A stretch of 64,000 bases of DNA, taken from positions 7,591,501 through 7,655,500 of the forward strand of contig BSDZ01000003.1 in assembly GCA_030268105.1 (NCBI GenBank), written 5' to 3'. Both the position numbers and the translations under genes were made by a program. The stretch comes from Volvox africanus. Lineage: Eukaryota; Chlorophyta; Chlorophyceae; Chlamydomonadales; Volvocaceae. The notes under the pieces were generated by a model that did no database searches, was not told the DNA's origin, and was given only the letters and a program-made list of their open reading frames with translations. Positions 23,862-35,836 of this stretch are shown here, one piece after another; the first letter of the stretch is position 1; every line of letters begins with the position of its first letter.

Positions 23862-26800
23862 ATGTCAGCCGCGACGATTCGCTCTGCAGGGGCTGTGAGC
23901 TGTTCTGGTCGGGGACCGTCCTTGGCATTGCACGGGCACGTAAATGTGATAGCACTTTCAAGATCAAGGTCAGAGATCGGCCTAAGCCACGGAAAACGAA
24001 ATATGTTTCCAATCCGATGTATTGGTCCTGAACAACTCCCGTCTGCGCCTCAATTGGCGGACGATCCTCCGGCGTTGCCCAAAGCTGAAGGAAAGGTAAA
24101 ACCGACCCTAATGAACTATGGCTACCACCGCAGATGCCAAATGTTATTGTTTGGGAATCTCATCTCATCAAACGTACACCTCGCGCAGGTTGCCTCTACT
24201 CCAATCAACACGAGCAATTTCAATGCGATGACCGCGCTCGCCTCTGTAGGTGTGATCGAGACTGCATACCTGACCTATGTGAGTACCCCACCTACAATAT
24301 TCTCTTTTGTCTAGTGGCATCTACGTAACACGCCAAGGAGGGGCAGACAAAGTTGCATCATCTGGGATTTCTCGAGATCGGCTTGTTGGCCTAGCCTTAG
24401 TGTGACTATTAATATCTTTTGAAGCACAGTGGCCCGAACAAGAACCCGAAGGCATTTTCACATTTTCGGCTTTTCGGCTGGTGATTATCAATGACATGAC
24501 TTGAGCACCTGAGGGTTTTCGGTGACACGTGGGATCATTGTTCTCTTATCCCCTCATTCATCTGATCTCATCCCCTTCTGACCCCCTCCCCCCTCCCCCT
24601 TTATACTAGGGTTTTTACAGCAGTATCAGGTCGCGTGTATTCGTCTTCCCCCCTCCCCCCAGCTCTCTCCCACACACACTCTAAGACCACCACAAGCACA
24701 CACACGAACACGCACACACACATACACACAGAGATTCTTTGTCCCCCTTTCACGGTTAGTCCTCGTTCTTTCATTATCGGTACCAGGAATCGTTTCATTC
24801 GTTCCCCCCCCTTCGTTCACCACCCAGGTGAAGCTCTTCAACGGAGTCCTAATCTGTCCAACTAATGGATGCGAAAGCGTCCTCAGCAGCCCCTACGCGC
24901 AGCTCTTCGGAATTCCACTGCCCTTCTTCGGAATGGTGGCGTACGGCACTGTGGGCGCCCTGGCGATAACGTATCTACGGCAGGCACAGGACAACGCACC
25001 CGCAGCCTCGCTTCAAACCACGCTGATGGGCCTTACGGCTGGAGTAGCGGCCCTGGCCACCACCAGCGCAGTCCTCATGTGCGTGCCGCTGCCACGTCAG
25101 CATTAACAGGGTGTGGGGGGAGTCGGAAAAAAAACTGAATCCTGGTGCTGATACTGGAGGAACGAGGACTGACCGTGACGGGGGGGCTATAGATGGGACG
25201 CCCTTGCAAATGAGCTCCCATCACCCAACCCTCATCCCCGACCTCCCAAATCTCAACTTGCAACCTCCTTCAACTTCCTGGTTCTTGTTTCTTCAGCAAT
25301 AGCACCAGGTTCGTTTCTTCTTCTTGCACCAACTCCCAACTCCCATCCCCCGACTCCCAACTCCTGCCGCAGCTCTATCCTTCAAACCCGACTGGGCGGT
25401 ACTCCCTGCCTGTGGTGTTATCTGTCCGCGGGGATCTCCACCACCCTGGCAGTAACACTCGGGACCAGCCTCTCCGGGAAGCAAGTCAAGGCGAGTGGAG
25501 GAGTGGAGGCAAAGGCATGTTGTGCAGTGTGTGTGTGCGGGGTGGGAATGAGGGTGACAAGGTTGGAAGGGTTTTTGGGTCAAATGTGGTAACGGGCTTT
25601 TGATGAATGTGTGAATGTTTTTTTGCATATACGTACGTAACCCATCACATATATATTATAAATTATATATGTATGTTTATTGCACTGGCGGCGCACCCAA
25701 GAGTACCCGGATATTCGATGCGCAAATATATCGCATGTCAATGAATCGGTGTGCGAGGTGTGATGAGTGAGAGTGAGATGCCCTCTTAGTATATCCGCAC
25801 TACGGTGCACCAATGTTAATATTAACATTGCACTGATCGCTACCTGGCGCTGCTGCCATGGGAATAAATAACCCGCTATCCCACTGCGGTCCAGTCGTCT
25901 ACTACTCAGACATATCCTGCAAATCGTTCGACTGGATACGTTCAGCAGCAGAGCGCCGTACCCTGTCTCACTCCTGGCAGTACATTTCTCATATACTGCC
26001 TGACCCCTGAGATAACTACTTCGTGTACAGGAATACAAGACACGAATGCTCGGGTTGGCGTACGGCCCAGCCGTACAGATCTCTTCTGCATCATGCCGTG
26101 CAGCGCAACTGCTTTACATATCATAAGTCCACATTGATGGGGATTCTCATCCGAATCCCCCCCCCTCTCTCCCTTCCCCCCGCCTTTGTCCAAGTATCAA
26201 CCCCTAACCCGTTCCAAAACAAACCCAAATCGCGCATCAGCCGAATGCGCCAAGGCCACCCCTCCTCGTCTTGCCTCACGCCGTACCCTTTCGTGCCGTA
26301 CCCTAATTTGCAAAAACTTCACAATCTGCAGGAAAGCGCCCTAGGGGGTGTGGGTGGGGCCCTGGCAACCGCTGCCGTACTGTACGTCGGCCTGCCCAGT
26401 GCAGCCGGATCTGGGGCAGTATACGACGACAACTTCTCTTTACCGTACAAAGTAAGGTAGTGTTGGCAGGAGGGTAAGAATTTTCTGGTATATGCAACGA
26501 ACGTGTGTGTATCGCGTTGGTGTCACCGACTCACACACACACACACGCACCTCTCACCCCTGAGCCCCAATACACATTTCTCCCCCCCCCGATAGGCCCC
26601 CGAAGTCGCAACAAAATCCAGCAACCGAGCCATTGACCTGGCCCATCGGCTAAATGCCGTTGGGGCCCGCATGTACGGCGCATTCTGGTGCTCTCACTGC
26701 CTCGAGCAGAAGGAGGATTTTGGGTCCGCGGCGATGGCGGAGTTCCCCTACGTCGAGTGCTTCCCCAACGGCTGGAAGCGGGTGAGGGAGGGGTGGCGGT

Positions 26801-27684
26801 GAGGGAGGGGTGGGGGCAGGTTGGGGCCGGTGGCGGTGAGGGAGGGGTAGGGACGGGTCAGTGAAGTACTTGCCTCCCTCTCCCCGCGGCAAGGGAAGGC
26901 GACTTAGGGTTTATGGATTTTAGTAGGCAAAGTGCCACCGGGCCTTATACGGGTTGGGGTTGCGAACTCGCGGGCTGGGAGGAGGGAGGGGTAGGTGGGC
27001 TGTCCTCGGTGGGCTGGCGGTCGTGCGAAAGTGGGTTGTGGGGAGCTCTATCTGCGGGTGGTGGGTCGTGACAGGGTTGCCATCACCCGATCATACCTTC
27101 CTTCCCCCCCTAAGTCGCGATTGGAGAAGGTAGCGATATGCTCTGCAAATGTGATCCCAGACAACGAGTGATTATCCTCTATGAACTGTACGACAAAATA
27201 AAGCTACTACTTCCTCTGGGAAGCGCAACAATTACTTGCAACCATTCGTCGTACCTCATATTTTCCAGGACCCAAACTGCATGCATGCGGGTCGGTTGTA
27301 AAACCTATTCCTTATAATTATAATTATGTATTATAATTTTTTCTTTTTATGTTAGTTAGTTCGTTATATTTCTTTTATAATGGTTCTTTAATTTAATACT
27401 TATTCTGTTTTGCCTTTGTCTTGTTTTTCGGCATTTTCGGCATTTATTGCACCTTTGTGTTCCGCCAGGGTGAGAAGGTGGCTCCCGCCTGCGAGGCCGC
27501 CAACGTCAGGGCCTTCCCGACCTGGATGATTGGCGGCAGGACGATTGAGGGCGAGCTGCAGCTGGATGAGGTGGAGAAGGAGCTGCTACGGGCCGAGGCT
27601 GCTGCTGCTGCTGCCGCTGCCGCTTCTGAATCTGTGAATACTGCTACCGCCGTTGCGCAGATGGTGGCCGTATCGTCGCAGTAA
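23862..27684 (+). CDS. LTO1: LTO1-type VKOR-thioredoxin fusion
   Basis: Vitamin-K-epoxide-reductase family membrane protein with a fused thioredoxin/DsbA-like domain. In plants LTO1 forms disulphides in the thylakoid lumen and supports photosystem II assembly. It has 404 aa in seven exons: 23862-24095, 24189-24278, 24828-25078, 25373-25490, 26332-26451, 26596-26781, 27469-27684. Residues 1-78 are Arg/Ser-rich, like a plastid leader. The VKOR part has the first membrane segment (ALASVGVIETAYLTY), loop cysteines Cys118 and Cys123 (CPTNGC), LFGIPLPFFGMVAYG, and the active-site pair Cys204-Cys207 (PCLWC). The thioredoxin-like part has YGAFWCSHC (Cys303-Cys306), FPYVECFPNGW and FPTWMIGGRTIEGEL. 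The C-terminus adds an Ala-rich tail. Exon 4 ends in a GC donor (AAG/GCGAGT). The fused order matches plants and cyanobacteria; animal VKOR lacks the thioredoxin part. Confidence 0.93.
24616..24650 (-). repeat. Dispersed intron element, second type (LTO1 intron 2)
   Basis: ACAGCAGTATCAGGTCGCG, then TGTATTCGTCTTCCCCCC. This is the reverse complement of the type seen at 38550-38590 in SMC4 and is flanked by a C-rich run. Confidence 0.5.
24749..24806 (-). repeat. Dispersed intron element copy C (LTO1 intron 2)
   Basis: TCACGGTTAGTCCTCGTTC, then TACCAGGAATCGTTTCATTCG. It is in the same orientation relative to its host gene as the PKG intron 14 copy and ends about 20 bases before exon 3. Confidence 0.7.
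25121..25180 (+). repeat. Dispersed intron element copy D (LTO1 intron 3)
   Basis: GAATCCTGGTGCTGATACTG, then GGAACGAGGACTGACCGTGA, preceded by an A-rich stretch where copy B has GAATAAAAC. With copy C it forms inverted copies around exon 3. Confidence 0.7.
25291..25325 (-). repeat. Dispersed intron element fragment E (LTO1 intron 3)
   Basis: TTCAGCAATAGCACCAGG followed by TTCGTTTCTTC. The reverse complement (CGAA-CCTGGTGCTATTGC) resembles the left half of the family, and the fragment at 62051-62078. Confidence 0.4.
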
Positions 27685-27687
27685 TGA

Positions 27688-27690
27688 TGC

Positions 27691-27722
<32 letters not shown>
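27688..27722. repeat. (AAT)n microsatellite at the start of the LTO1 3' UTR
   Basis: About ten TAA/AAT units begin within a few bases of the LTO1 stop codon. Confidence 0.9.
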
Positions 27723-28888
27723 CAATAATCATTATATTTGATAGTATATCATCGTCATCATGATTATTATTTCATGGGAGGCGTTTTGAGCCCACTGCTG
27801 GGGAGGTCCATCCAGTGGTCATTGCGATGGGGGTTGAGGGGATGGGCACCGATCAATGACCCAGGGGACTCTATGGCACTATGATAGCGAACGAAAAGAG
27901 TATGTGCTGCCAGACGTGAAGCGGAACATGCGACAAGACAGCTGCCATTTGTTTGCTTCAGAAGCCTTTGTCATCTGCCCTCTACCCTGTCTCTCACGCT
28001 CCATCGCCCTATCGAGATCAACTCGGGGTCTCTACCGGCCAGCGAGAGCTTCATAACACCCACCAAACCCTGAGGCCTCCGCAACAATGTGGGGCGTGAA
28101 CGTATACCCCAAGTAGTGCTTGACTTGATGACTGGCTATTGACGCTGTTGAGCATCCAGACTCGCAACGGGTGTCCCAATTCTGCACAAAATTGAGCAGT
28201 TGCTTAGTCCCCGCGTAACACCCTGCTGAGTGTTGCCATCCACACCTCCATATGGTCATACACCCAAATGATTGTAGCCTCGATGGGCACTAGCACACCA
28301 TGCATGGGTGTCATCAGCCCCACCGACTGCTTTTATCGTCCTTCATAGGAAGAAGAGGAGACGACATCACGCCCGCATCCGCAGAACAAGGAACTTGCAT
28401 AGTTTATAACGTCACCCGTCAATACTCGCACAAACACACTTACATAAATGTTAAAATTGCCAACTGGACGAAGGCACTGCAGGGGCACCTGGGGAATTTA
28501 TCTGCGAGGCACTGCAAGCCATTTTGGTGGAGCACGCAACCAGGACTTTTCCATCGCGCTGTACACATGACTTGCATGTGGTGTAGTGTCGTACTAAATA
28601 CAAAGTCGATCTACCGAATCTGCAGCGGAGTAACCAACATGTTTATGTTTTAAGTTATTGAAAAAACTTAAATAGAGCAGCGAATTAAAACAGCTATGGG
28701 TTTAAAAGCGGTATGTTAGGTACCGTGCTGCCGACTCACATGCAGGCCTATCTGCATTTTGGCAAAATACGGCGAAATGTGATTCTGCAAATAGAACAGG
28801 CATATATACTCACTTCCGCGCCCTCAAGTGCCATATGACGATCCGGTACCACAACCGACCTCCATTCCGGCGCGGTTCTGCCACAAGC

Positions 28889-28893
28889 TGTAA
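28889..28893 (+). terminator. TGTAA polyadenylation signal candidate, LTO1
   Basis: The first TGTAA found after the LTO1 stop, about 1.2 kb downstream. Only the motif supports it. Confidence 0.3.
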
Positions 28894-29479
28894 TACGGCA
28901 GCGCAGCGGGTGAGTGCCGCTTCCATGAACCGCCTGCTATGATGCGTGGGGGCGTGGGTTTGGGCGGCCCGTGGACGACATGGGAAAACAACCTGGAGTG
29001 TCTTTGTTGCAACGACAAAGCCAGCCATACAGCCATATGCCTCCAAAAAAACTTCCAACTTGGAAGTCACATCTACAAGTATCTGGGTCGTTGAGTGGTA
29101 TTGGAACTTGGCTTCATGTTTATGCGCGGGTTGCGGGTCGCAAGTGCAATGAAACCCGGGGGGCCTGACAGGTTACCATGGCCCACCTGCCCCAGACCAC
29201 GGTCGGTGGGAATCCCGTCCGTCCCGTAACAACGCACAAGGCGAGGTTTGACCAGGTTCGACGCTGCAATAGGTTTCCATATGATTCATTCATATTTTTC
29301 TAAACAGAAAACATCTCAACTGGAGACTCTAAAGCCGCACACCCCGAAGTGGAATCGTCTGCTCCGAAGCCTGCATCCCGAAGCATTCGCTGGCCGTTCT
29401 TTCTACTGTTTACACTTGCAAATGGACACGCGGCTTCGGTACTAGGAGTTATTAAGGCAAAAATACATGAAAACATGGA

Positions 29480-30157
29480 ATGAATTTTGTAGGACTGGAT
29501 ATTGGTACACCTGACCCTTTCCTCTCGCGTTCAAGTAGTACCCAGAGGCGCAGAGGACGTTATACCGCCAGAAGACGTAACGCGAATTTACCCATCATGG
29601 ATCTCCATGAGATGAGCCAGTTTACGGAGTTGACAGCCTGCTCCACCTGCGGAACTTTGTGGAAACGCGAGTTTAAGGGCGCTGCAGAGCAGCTTGAAAT
29701 TGTTGCTAAGCGATTGAGGAGGGAGCCTCATCTTACCGACCCTCCAAACGGTGGGCGCGTCAACATCTGCCCATCGGCTGTGACGCGTCCCACATCTTAA
29801 CAAACTCGATAGACTAGTTATATAAATACATATTACCATTTGTCCAGCGTGTATGCAGTTCTAGCCGCTGTACTTGTTTGGAATAGATTGTAACGCTGAG
29901 TTTTGTTTCCTGCAGGTCATCGTATCGTCTTCTGGAAGTGCCACACGTGCGGTGCGGATCATATAGACGATTCATGGGCAGAACTCCTGGCCACCGTGGG
30001 CGTGCGAGACAACGGCACCGCGACGACGCCATCCTACGCGAGCAGCGCCCGCGCAATGTCAAGCAGCTCAGCCGGTCCGCCTACCAACCCCTTTCAAGGT
30101 CAGGCTTCGGGTTCATCACCACCGCAACTCTTGAGGCCTCCAGTGCCGCAGAGGTAA
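29480..30157 (+). CDS. Candidate small CxxC...CxxC protein, two exons
   Basis: Not a recognised family. Exon 1 (29480-29750) and exon 2 (29916-30157) join in phase at donor ACG/GTGGGC and acceptor TTTCCTGCAG. They give 170 aa, or 131 aa from a second ATG at 29597. The product has an Arg-rich start, then TELTACSTCGTLWKREF. After about 40 residues, across the splice, comes GHRIVFWKCHTCGADH. Two Cys pairs at this spacing could bind one zinc ion. The rest is a Ser/Pro/Gln-rich tail. The in-phase splice that pairs the two CxxC knuckles is the main support. The end could instead splice on at AG/GTAATC. It could also be a remnant of a larger or mobile-element gene. Confidence 0.35.
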
Positions 30158-32351
30158 TCCGCTGCTACCTTGCCTGTACGGACGTTCACGTCACAGGCGG
30201 ACGGGCGCCAGTACCGGATTTGTTGTGGTAGCTTGCTTGGTCAAGGACAGCTGAATCGTTTAAAGAGGTTGGTCTCCTTCATCTGTTGTAATTGGACGCA
30301 TGGCGCGGCGCATCCTACGGTCTGTGCTGCCGTATGCATATGTATGGCTACGTGAGTCATTATGTAGTAGTGGGGCATCATTATTCTATGGACCACCCTG
30401 GAGGTCGTCCGCATGGCACATGTAACAGTGCAGCCAGGGGGGACATTGATATTGAAGCCTTCCATGATGTCCGGACTTGAGGATCGGGTCAGATGATTGG
30501 AAGGAAATGCGCGCAATATACTTGCATGTTGTGTGTCTCTGCGTCCTCACCTTCCTATGGGCGGCGTGTAGGAGCCCTGCTGCGCTGTAAGCAGCCGGTG
30601 CACGTGGATATTTGATTTGCATCGAACGGCCCTTCCGTCCCTTTCATTGCGAGGACACCTTTGAACCTGCAGTGAGGCCCTCCGAGCCACGCTGTATGTA
30701 GGGAGCAGCTGAAAAAAGCCTCTTGAGGCGGAGAGATTTCTTCCCGAAATGAATATCTTTGATGGATTATCGGGGAGATGATGCGCAAGGTAGTGCACTG
30801 ACCTGCAACATGGCTGGTAGCTACCAGGCTGTCATGTTGAGTGTATGTGTGTGTGTGTGAATGTGGGTGTATTGCCAGCCGGCGCCTGTGTGTGGGTGAG
30901 AAAGCTATGAAGGTGAACCCGAAGTAACCTTCTTCCAAAGTCATGAGAAAGAGTACCTCGCAAGGTAGATCCTGTGATTCTCGTCTGCGTCAAACGATTG
31001 TGCGAGCGCTGCGCAGTGTCTCCTGACAGCGTTTTATCATTTCTGTGCTGCTGTTAATGCCATGCCGCGACATCTTCATTGCATCAGCTTGCTGTGATTG
31101 CACACATACACTTTGGCTATTGGTTTGTATGGGTATGTGGGTCACCGACACTGGCACTGATGCCGCTGCCACGGCTTGTCCTTCATAAGCAACGTGCTAC
31201 GTCCGTCTTCTTTGTTTCAGTGGACGCATGGAGGGCACATGGCTCGGCGGGCGTGAATGCCAAGCTCCGGCGCGCTGTTTGGGAAGTTGGCGCTCCGGGA
31301 CATTCGGTTTATTGGGGTCAGGCCAGCTTGGGTTTTCTGTATGTATTCCCTAGGCCTTTCATGAAGGGTTTGTGAAGAGGTATCATCGGTGCGGACGAGG
31401 AGGCAACGTTGTTGTGTTTTGATTAAGCTAACTACAGAGCAGAAAGAAATATTAATACTAAATATTAAATCCTAAGTATATTTAATATATATATATAATG
31501 TTTCAGAAAGGAATATTACTCACTGGGAAAGATGGCAAGCCGGCAGCAAATGGGTCATCGCCACTTGGATAGATATTTGCAGTGGTCAAGGTGGGGGGGG
31601 GCCCGCAAGCTCGTGCGGACGCAGGCTCGCGGCTCAGCTAATTTCGAAATGACGGGACGACAAGCAGGTTCTCGCTCCTGACATCAAGGGGATATTTGCC
31701 AGACGTTGCAACCATTACGGACGTTCCATGGGTCCACGGGAAAGGCAGCTTGGACGCCAAGTGTTACAGCGAGTCATATTGTTTGTAATGAAAAGGAGCG
31801 GGGTACGTAATTGCCTCTAGGGCCTATCAGGCACGAGGTCTGGCCCAAGGGAGACCCTGGTCCGCGGACGCTAGCAGGAAAACAGCGCTCTTTGCGAAGG
31901 ACATTACGCTTCATGGAACCGTATGGCGCCGTTACCTCCCATAAACACCTTGGAGAGCCTGCGCATAAATTTATGCTTTATTTGTTAGCTCTTAGATTCG
32001 TGGAAATAATAAATGTTTCTGTAAGGAAACACGCAGTGTATGCGCCCATGATATGCTCATATGCGATGCATGCATTGGTACTGTTTTAGGATCCAGACAT
32101 AGCCTTTCAAAACGTCTTGCCTTGAAACATTGTGTTGACCCTAGTAGGAACTTTTCCATGACGACTTAAAGATGTTACACTTTCAAATAGTGTCGCCTAA
32201 GTACAACTGATTCCGCAGACTGCGCATCATTTATGTGACATTGGTATGCGAACGTGCACTCACGGCAAGATTTTTACTACCTAACAAAACATCAAACAAT
32301 AGGCGGCTGACATTATTTACATTAATACGCATTTTTTAGATTTAACGAAGG
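30158..32351. other. Intergenic region before SMC4
   Basis: About 2.2 kb without a recognised gene. It must contain the SMC4 promoter. It includes an AT-rich patch near 31450-31500 and a G9 run at 31592-31600. Open frames are short and family-free. Confidence 0.4.
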
Positions 32352-35300
32352 ATGGCGAACGTGGCTCCTGATGGAGTCCAAGCTCCAAGGCAACGATTAA
32401 TGATACGGGAAATGATGTTGGAGAACTTTAAGTCATATGCTGGAGAGCAGACAGTAGGCCCCTTCCACAAAGTAGGACCGCAATTGACGTGGATGGCAGG
32501 TTAGTTTCCTTGGATCCAACCTCACTTCTGTTTCGCAGTCTTTTTCTGCCGTTGTGGGACCAAATGGGAGTGGCAAGTCCAATGTCATCGACGCTATGCT
32601 GTTCGTGTTCGGCCGGAGGGCGAAGCAGGTGGGTTTTATTGCTGTCCGTCCTTCCTATCCGGGTTCCGCAATGGCCACTAACGCAGCCTAACTGTCCACG
32701 CATGACACCTAAATCCTCGGGAATAGCTCCGATTTAATAAAGTATCGGAGCTAATCCACAACTCTCAGAACTACCGGAACCTGGACTACGCGCGTGTCAC
32801 TGTGCACTTCCAAGAGATCTTGGACCAGGTAGGTGCCGCTGATGGCTGATGGGAATGCGGAAAGCGATTCAAAGGAACGCTATGGTGGCGGGTGCTTGTT
32901 CTCCAGCGTGTACGTGCACTTGCAGCCCATTTAATATACAATGTGGCGCTTAGCAATTATAACCCATTTATGTATGCGATGTATAGGCGTGGACGTAACA
33001 GTTCAATAGAATTACCCACAGAAAGTCGTACCCACGGCGTGTTCAATGCCGGTGTTCTGTTTTGCACATACGTAAGGGCAGACAGACAGACCGGCTCACA
33101 GACAGACAGGCAGAGGCCGGTGAGGCGCTAAGAAGGTTTGGGGCGTGTTTATAAACGTTTCCGTGTTGTTGAAAATACTCGCAGGAAGGCGACCAGTACA
33201 CTGTGGTGCCGGGATCCGAGTTCAGCGTCGCTCGCACGGCCCAACGTAACAACGAGTCACATTACTACGTGAATCACCGCAAAGTCAGCACCAAAGATGT
33301 CACTGACTTGCTGAAGGCGAAGGGCATTGATTTGGACAACAACCGCTTTCTCATCCTTCAGGTACCTCTGCTGCACCCGTGTTCCACCGGGGGGCGAAAA
33401 CATAAACGGGCCGCGTTGATAGTGATGCCGATGATGATCCAGTGTGTGTCACACCCCTATGTGGTGGTAGAGAAGGTCCCGGGTCGATATCCCCATCGGT
33501 GTTATATACATGTGTATGTGTATGTGTCAACACACACGCACATGGACTAGTTATCTAACCGTTGAGTCAGTTTACGAGGATTATCATAGCCTGTCAGGAG
33601 TAAGGCAGCACGTCACATATTACGGCTCTCTGCTGCTGTCGGTTGAGCGAGGAAGTGAAGCGAGGAGTGCAGCATCCAGCGCCCAATCCATATCACCCAC
33701 GCGGCACGTATTCTCCGCGGCATATGGCTGCCGTGCCATCTCCGATGTGATGAGTCCATGAGGACACGATGACGTACAGGGGGGCCAAGGGATGAAGGGG
33801 GATGGCTTTCATTCGGAGCGCGATCTCTTTCGACTTCACAACGGAAAGTATTATGAAAGCGCTACCATTATGCGCTATCAACCCTACACCTGTTAAACGT
33901 TAAAATCCACGAATGCTAAGAAGGGATTGAACTGGTAACTATATATTGTCCCACGTTACATATATGTTTATACATATACATTTGTTTTTGTCCACTGTAT
34001 GCATAAAGAGAACCATTGGTTCCGGAAACCTGTAGGGCGAGGTGGAGCAGATCTCTATGATGAAACCTAAGGCGGAGGACAAAAACGACACCGGGCTTCT
34101 GGAGTACCTGGAGGTGCGCTCTGCGGCCCACGGTCTGTGGCCCGCGGCTCAGGGCGCTAGGATAGACCTGGGGGAGGCAGGGATGAAGTCCATGGACGGC
34201 ACTTTCCTTGGCCCCGAGTGGGAACCCAAATCGTTGGAGACACCTGCCGCGGTTTTAGGGTTGCTATTACCTGCGCACGACTGTGTTGTGTAACGGGGGA
34301 GGCTCTCCATGTTTTGGAGTACATATAACCATAACATAATTTGCACAATTCATACAATTCTTTATCCCATCAATTTTATGGTTGCAATTGTTTGCTTAGC
34401 TTTGGATGATGTTAACTAATTTTCGAATTTTTTGTCAACCAAATGGCGCAGGATATCATCGGTACGGATAAGTACGTCAAACCCATTGAGGAAGCGTACA
34501 AGAAGTAAGTGAACCTCCGTGCCTCAGCGGGTCGCTATCGTGAAGCTTCCCGAGCGAAAACCGCCCCTACCTACCTACCTACGACATTTTGTATGGCGAC
34601 GAGCCCGCCCCATATTTACGAGCCTATGTGTACTACATTACGTATGAATTAGCTTTTGATTACCCAAATTGACTTCGCCTACATGTGTCTCATCATGCGT
34701 ACCTGGTTGGTTGTGCCTGACGGGGTATTGCTCGTCCACGTGGTAAGTAATTCAACCGTCTTAACATTTGGCGGTTTTGGAGTGAACATGTGTAATATAT
34801 TGTGTATTATCTGAAAGTGTTGGTGGTCTGTTGGTGGTCTCCCTTCGTCGGCCCCCGCCCGCTGCTGGCTCGCCCCCACAGGCTGGACGAGATCAACGAG
34901 AAGCGACTCGGGATGGTCACGCGGCTCAAGTCAGCCGAGAAGGACAAGGACGCTCTCGAGGTGGGTCGGAAGGGAGGGAGTCCAGGGGAATGAATGCGAC
35001 CAGACACGAGACCTGGTACCGCTGTTGGAAAAAGACACATATTGTTATGGAGGACAAATTCAGGAGTTTGGATCGCAAGCTTTCCCGGCATTCATCGTTT
35101 CTGCGCCGCCGCAAGATAACATTACCTGCAGCTCCGTCAAATTGCGAGGGAGGGTGAGGTTCCTCCGTGAAGGGGAGGTGTATTAAGGGTTGAGGAGGAC
35201 AGCGGCCGAGATGTAGCTCCCTCCGGGGGGCAGGAGGAATAGCCGACACGGTCAAATCAACCACCGTTGTCTACCCGCCAGGTGCCTCACGCTGGATGTT

Positions 35301-35749
35301 GACATCGAATACCTTCCGGACACAGTCACGGGAACCCGCCTTGCGCTACGGGGGAAGGGGGGACTTGTGTTTGGGACGGAGAGAGCAGCGTGTGTTGGGT
35401 TGGGTTGGGTCAGGTGGGAGACATGGGGAAAAGGGGAAAATGGGTCAGGAAGGAAAGAGGGGGAAGAAGGGGAGTGGGGGACTGGAGCAGGGTGGGGTGG
35501 ATTCGGGTGGAGCGGGGGACGTCAGCTAAACTCTATTCCTAAGTTGTCTGGACCCATGGGTCATCAGTCAGATGTGCGCACCAGCCACTCACAATCGCCT
35601 CCACCACACCGGGTTTTCGTCTCGCAGGGTAAGGCCCTGGAAGCAAAGCAATTTCTGGATAAGCAGGCGGAGATGCTGCGACACCGCATAAATGCCACGC
35701 ATGTGTACGGCATGAAAGTTCAGGTAAGGCATGCAGAATTCGACTACTG

Positions 35750-35836
<87 letters not shown>

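Larger units (their letters stand above)
27685..29479. other. Intergenic region after LTO1
   Basis: Holds an AAT run at 27688-27722, the probable LTO1 3' UTR and a TGTAA at 28889-28893. Short open frames on both strands show no family resemblance. Confidence 0.45.

Noticed and set aside
28810..29445. Short open frames on both strands between LTO1 and the CxxC candidate
   Set aside because: No motif, no credible splice partners and no family resemblance.
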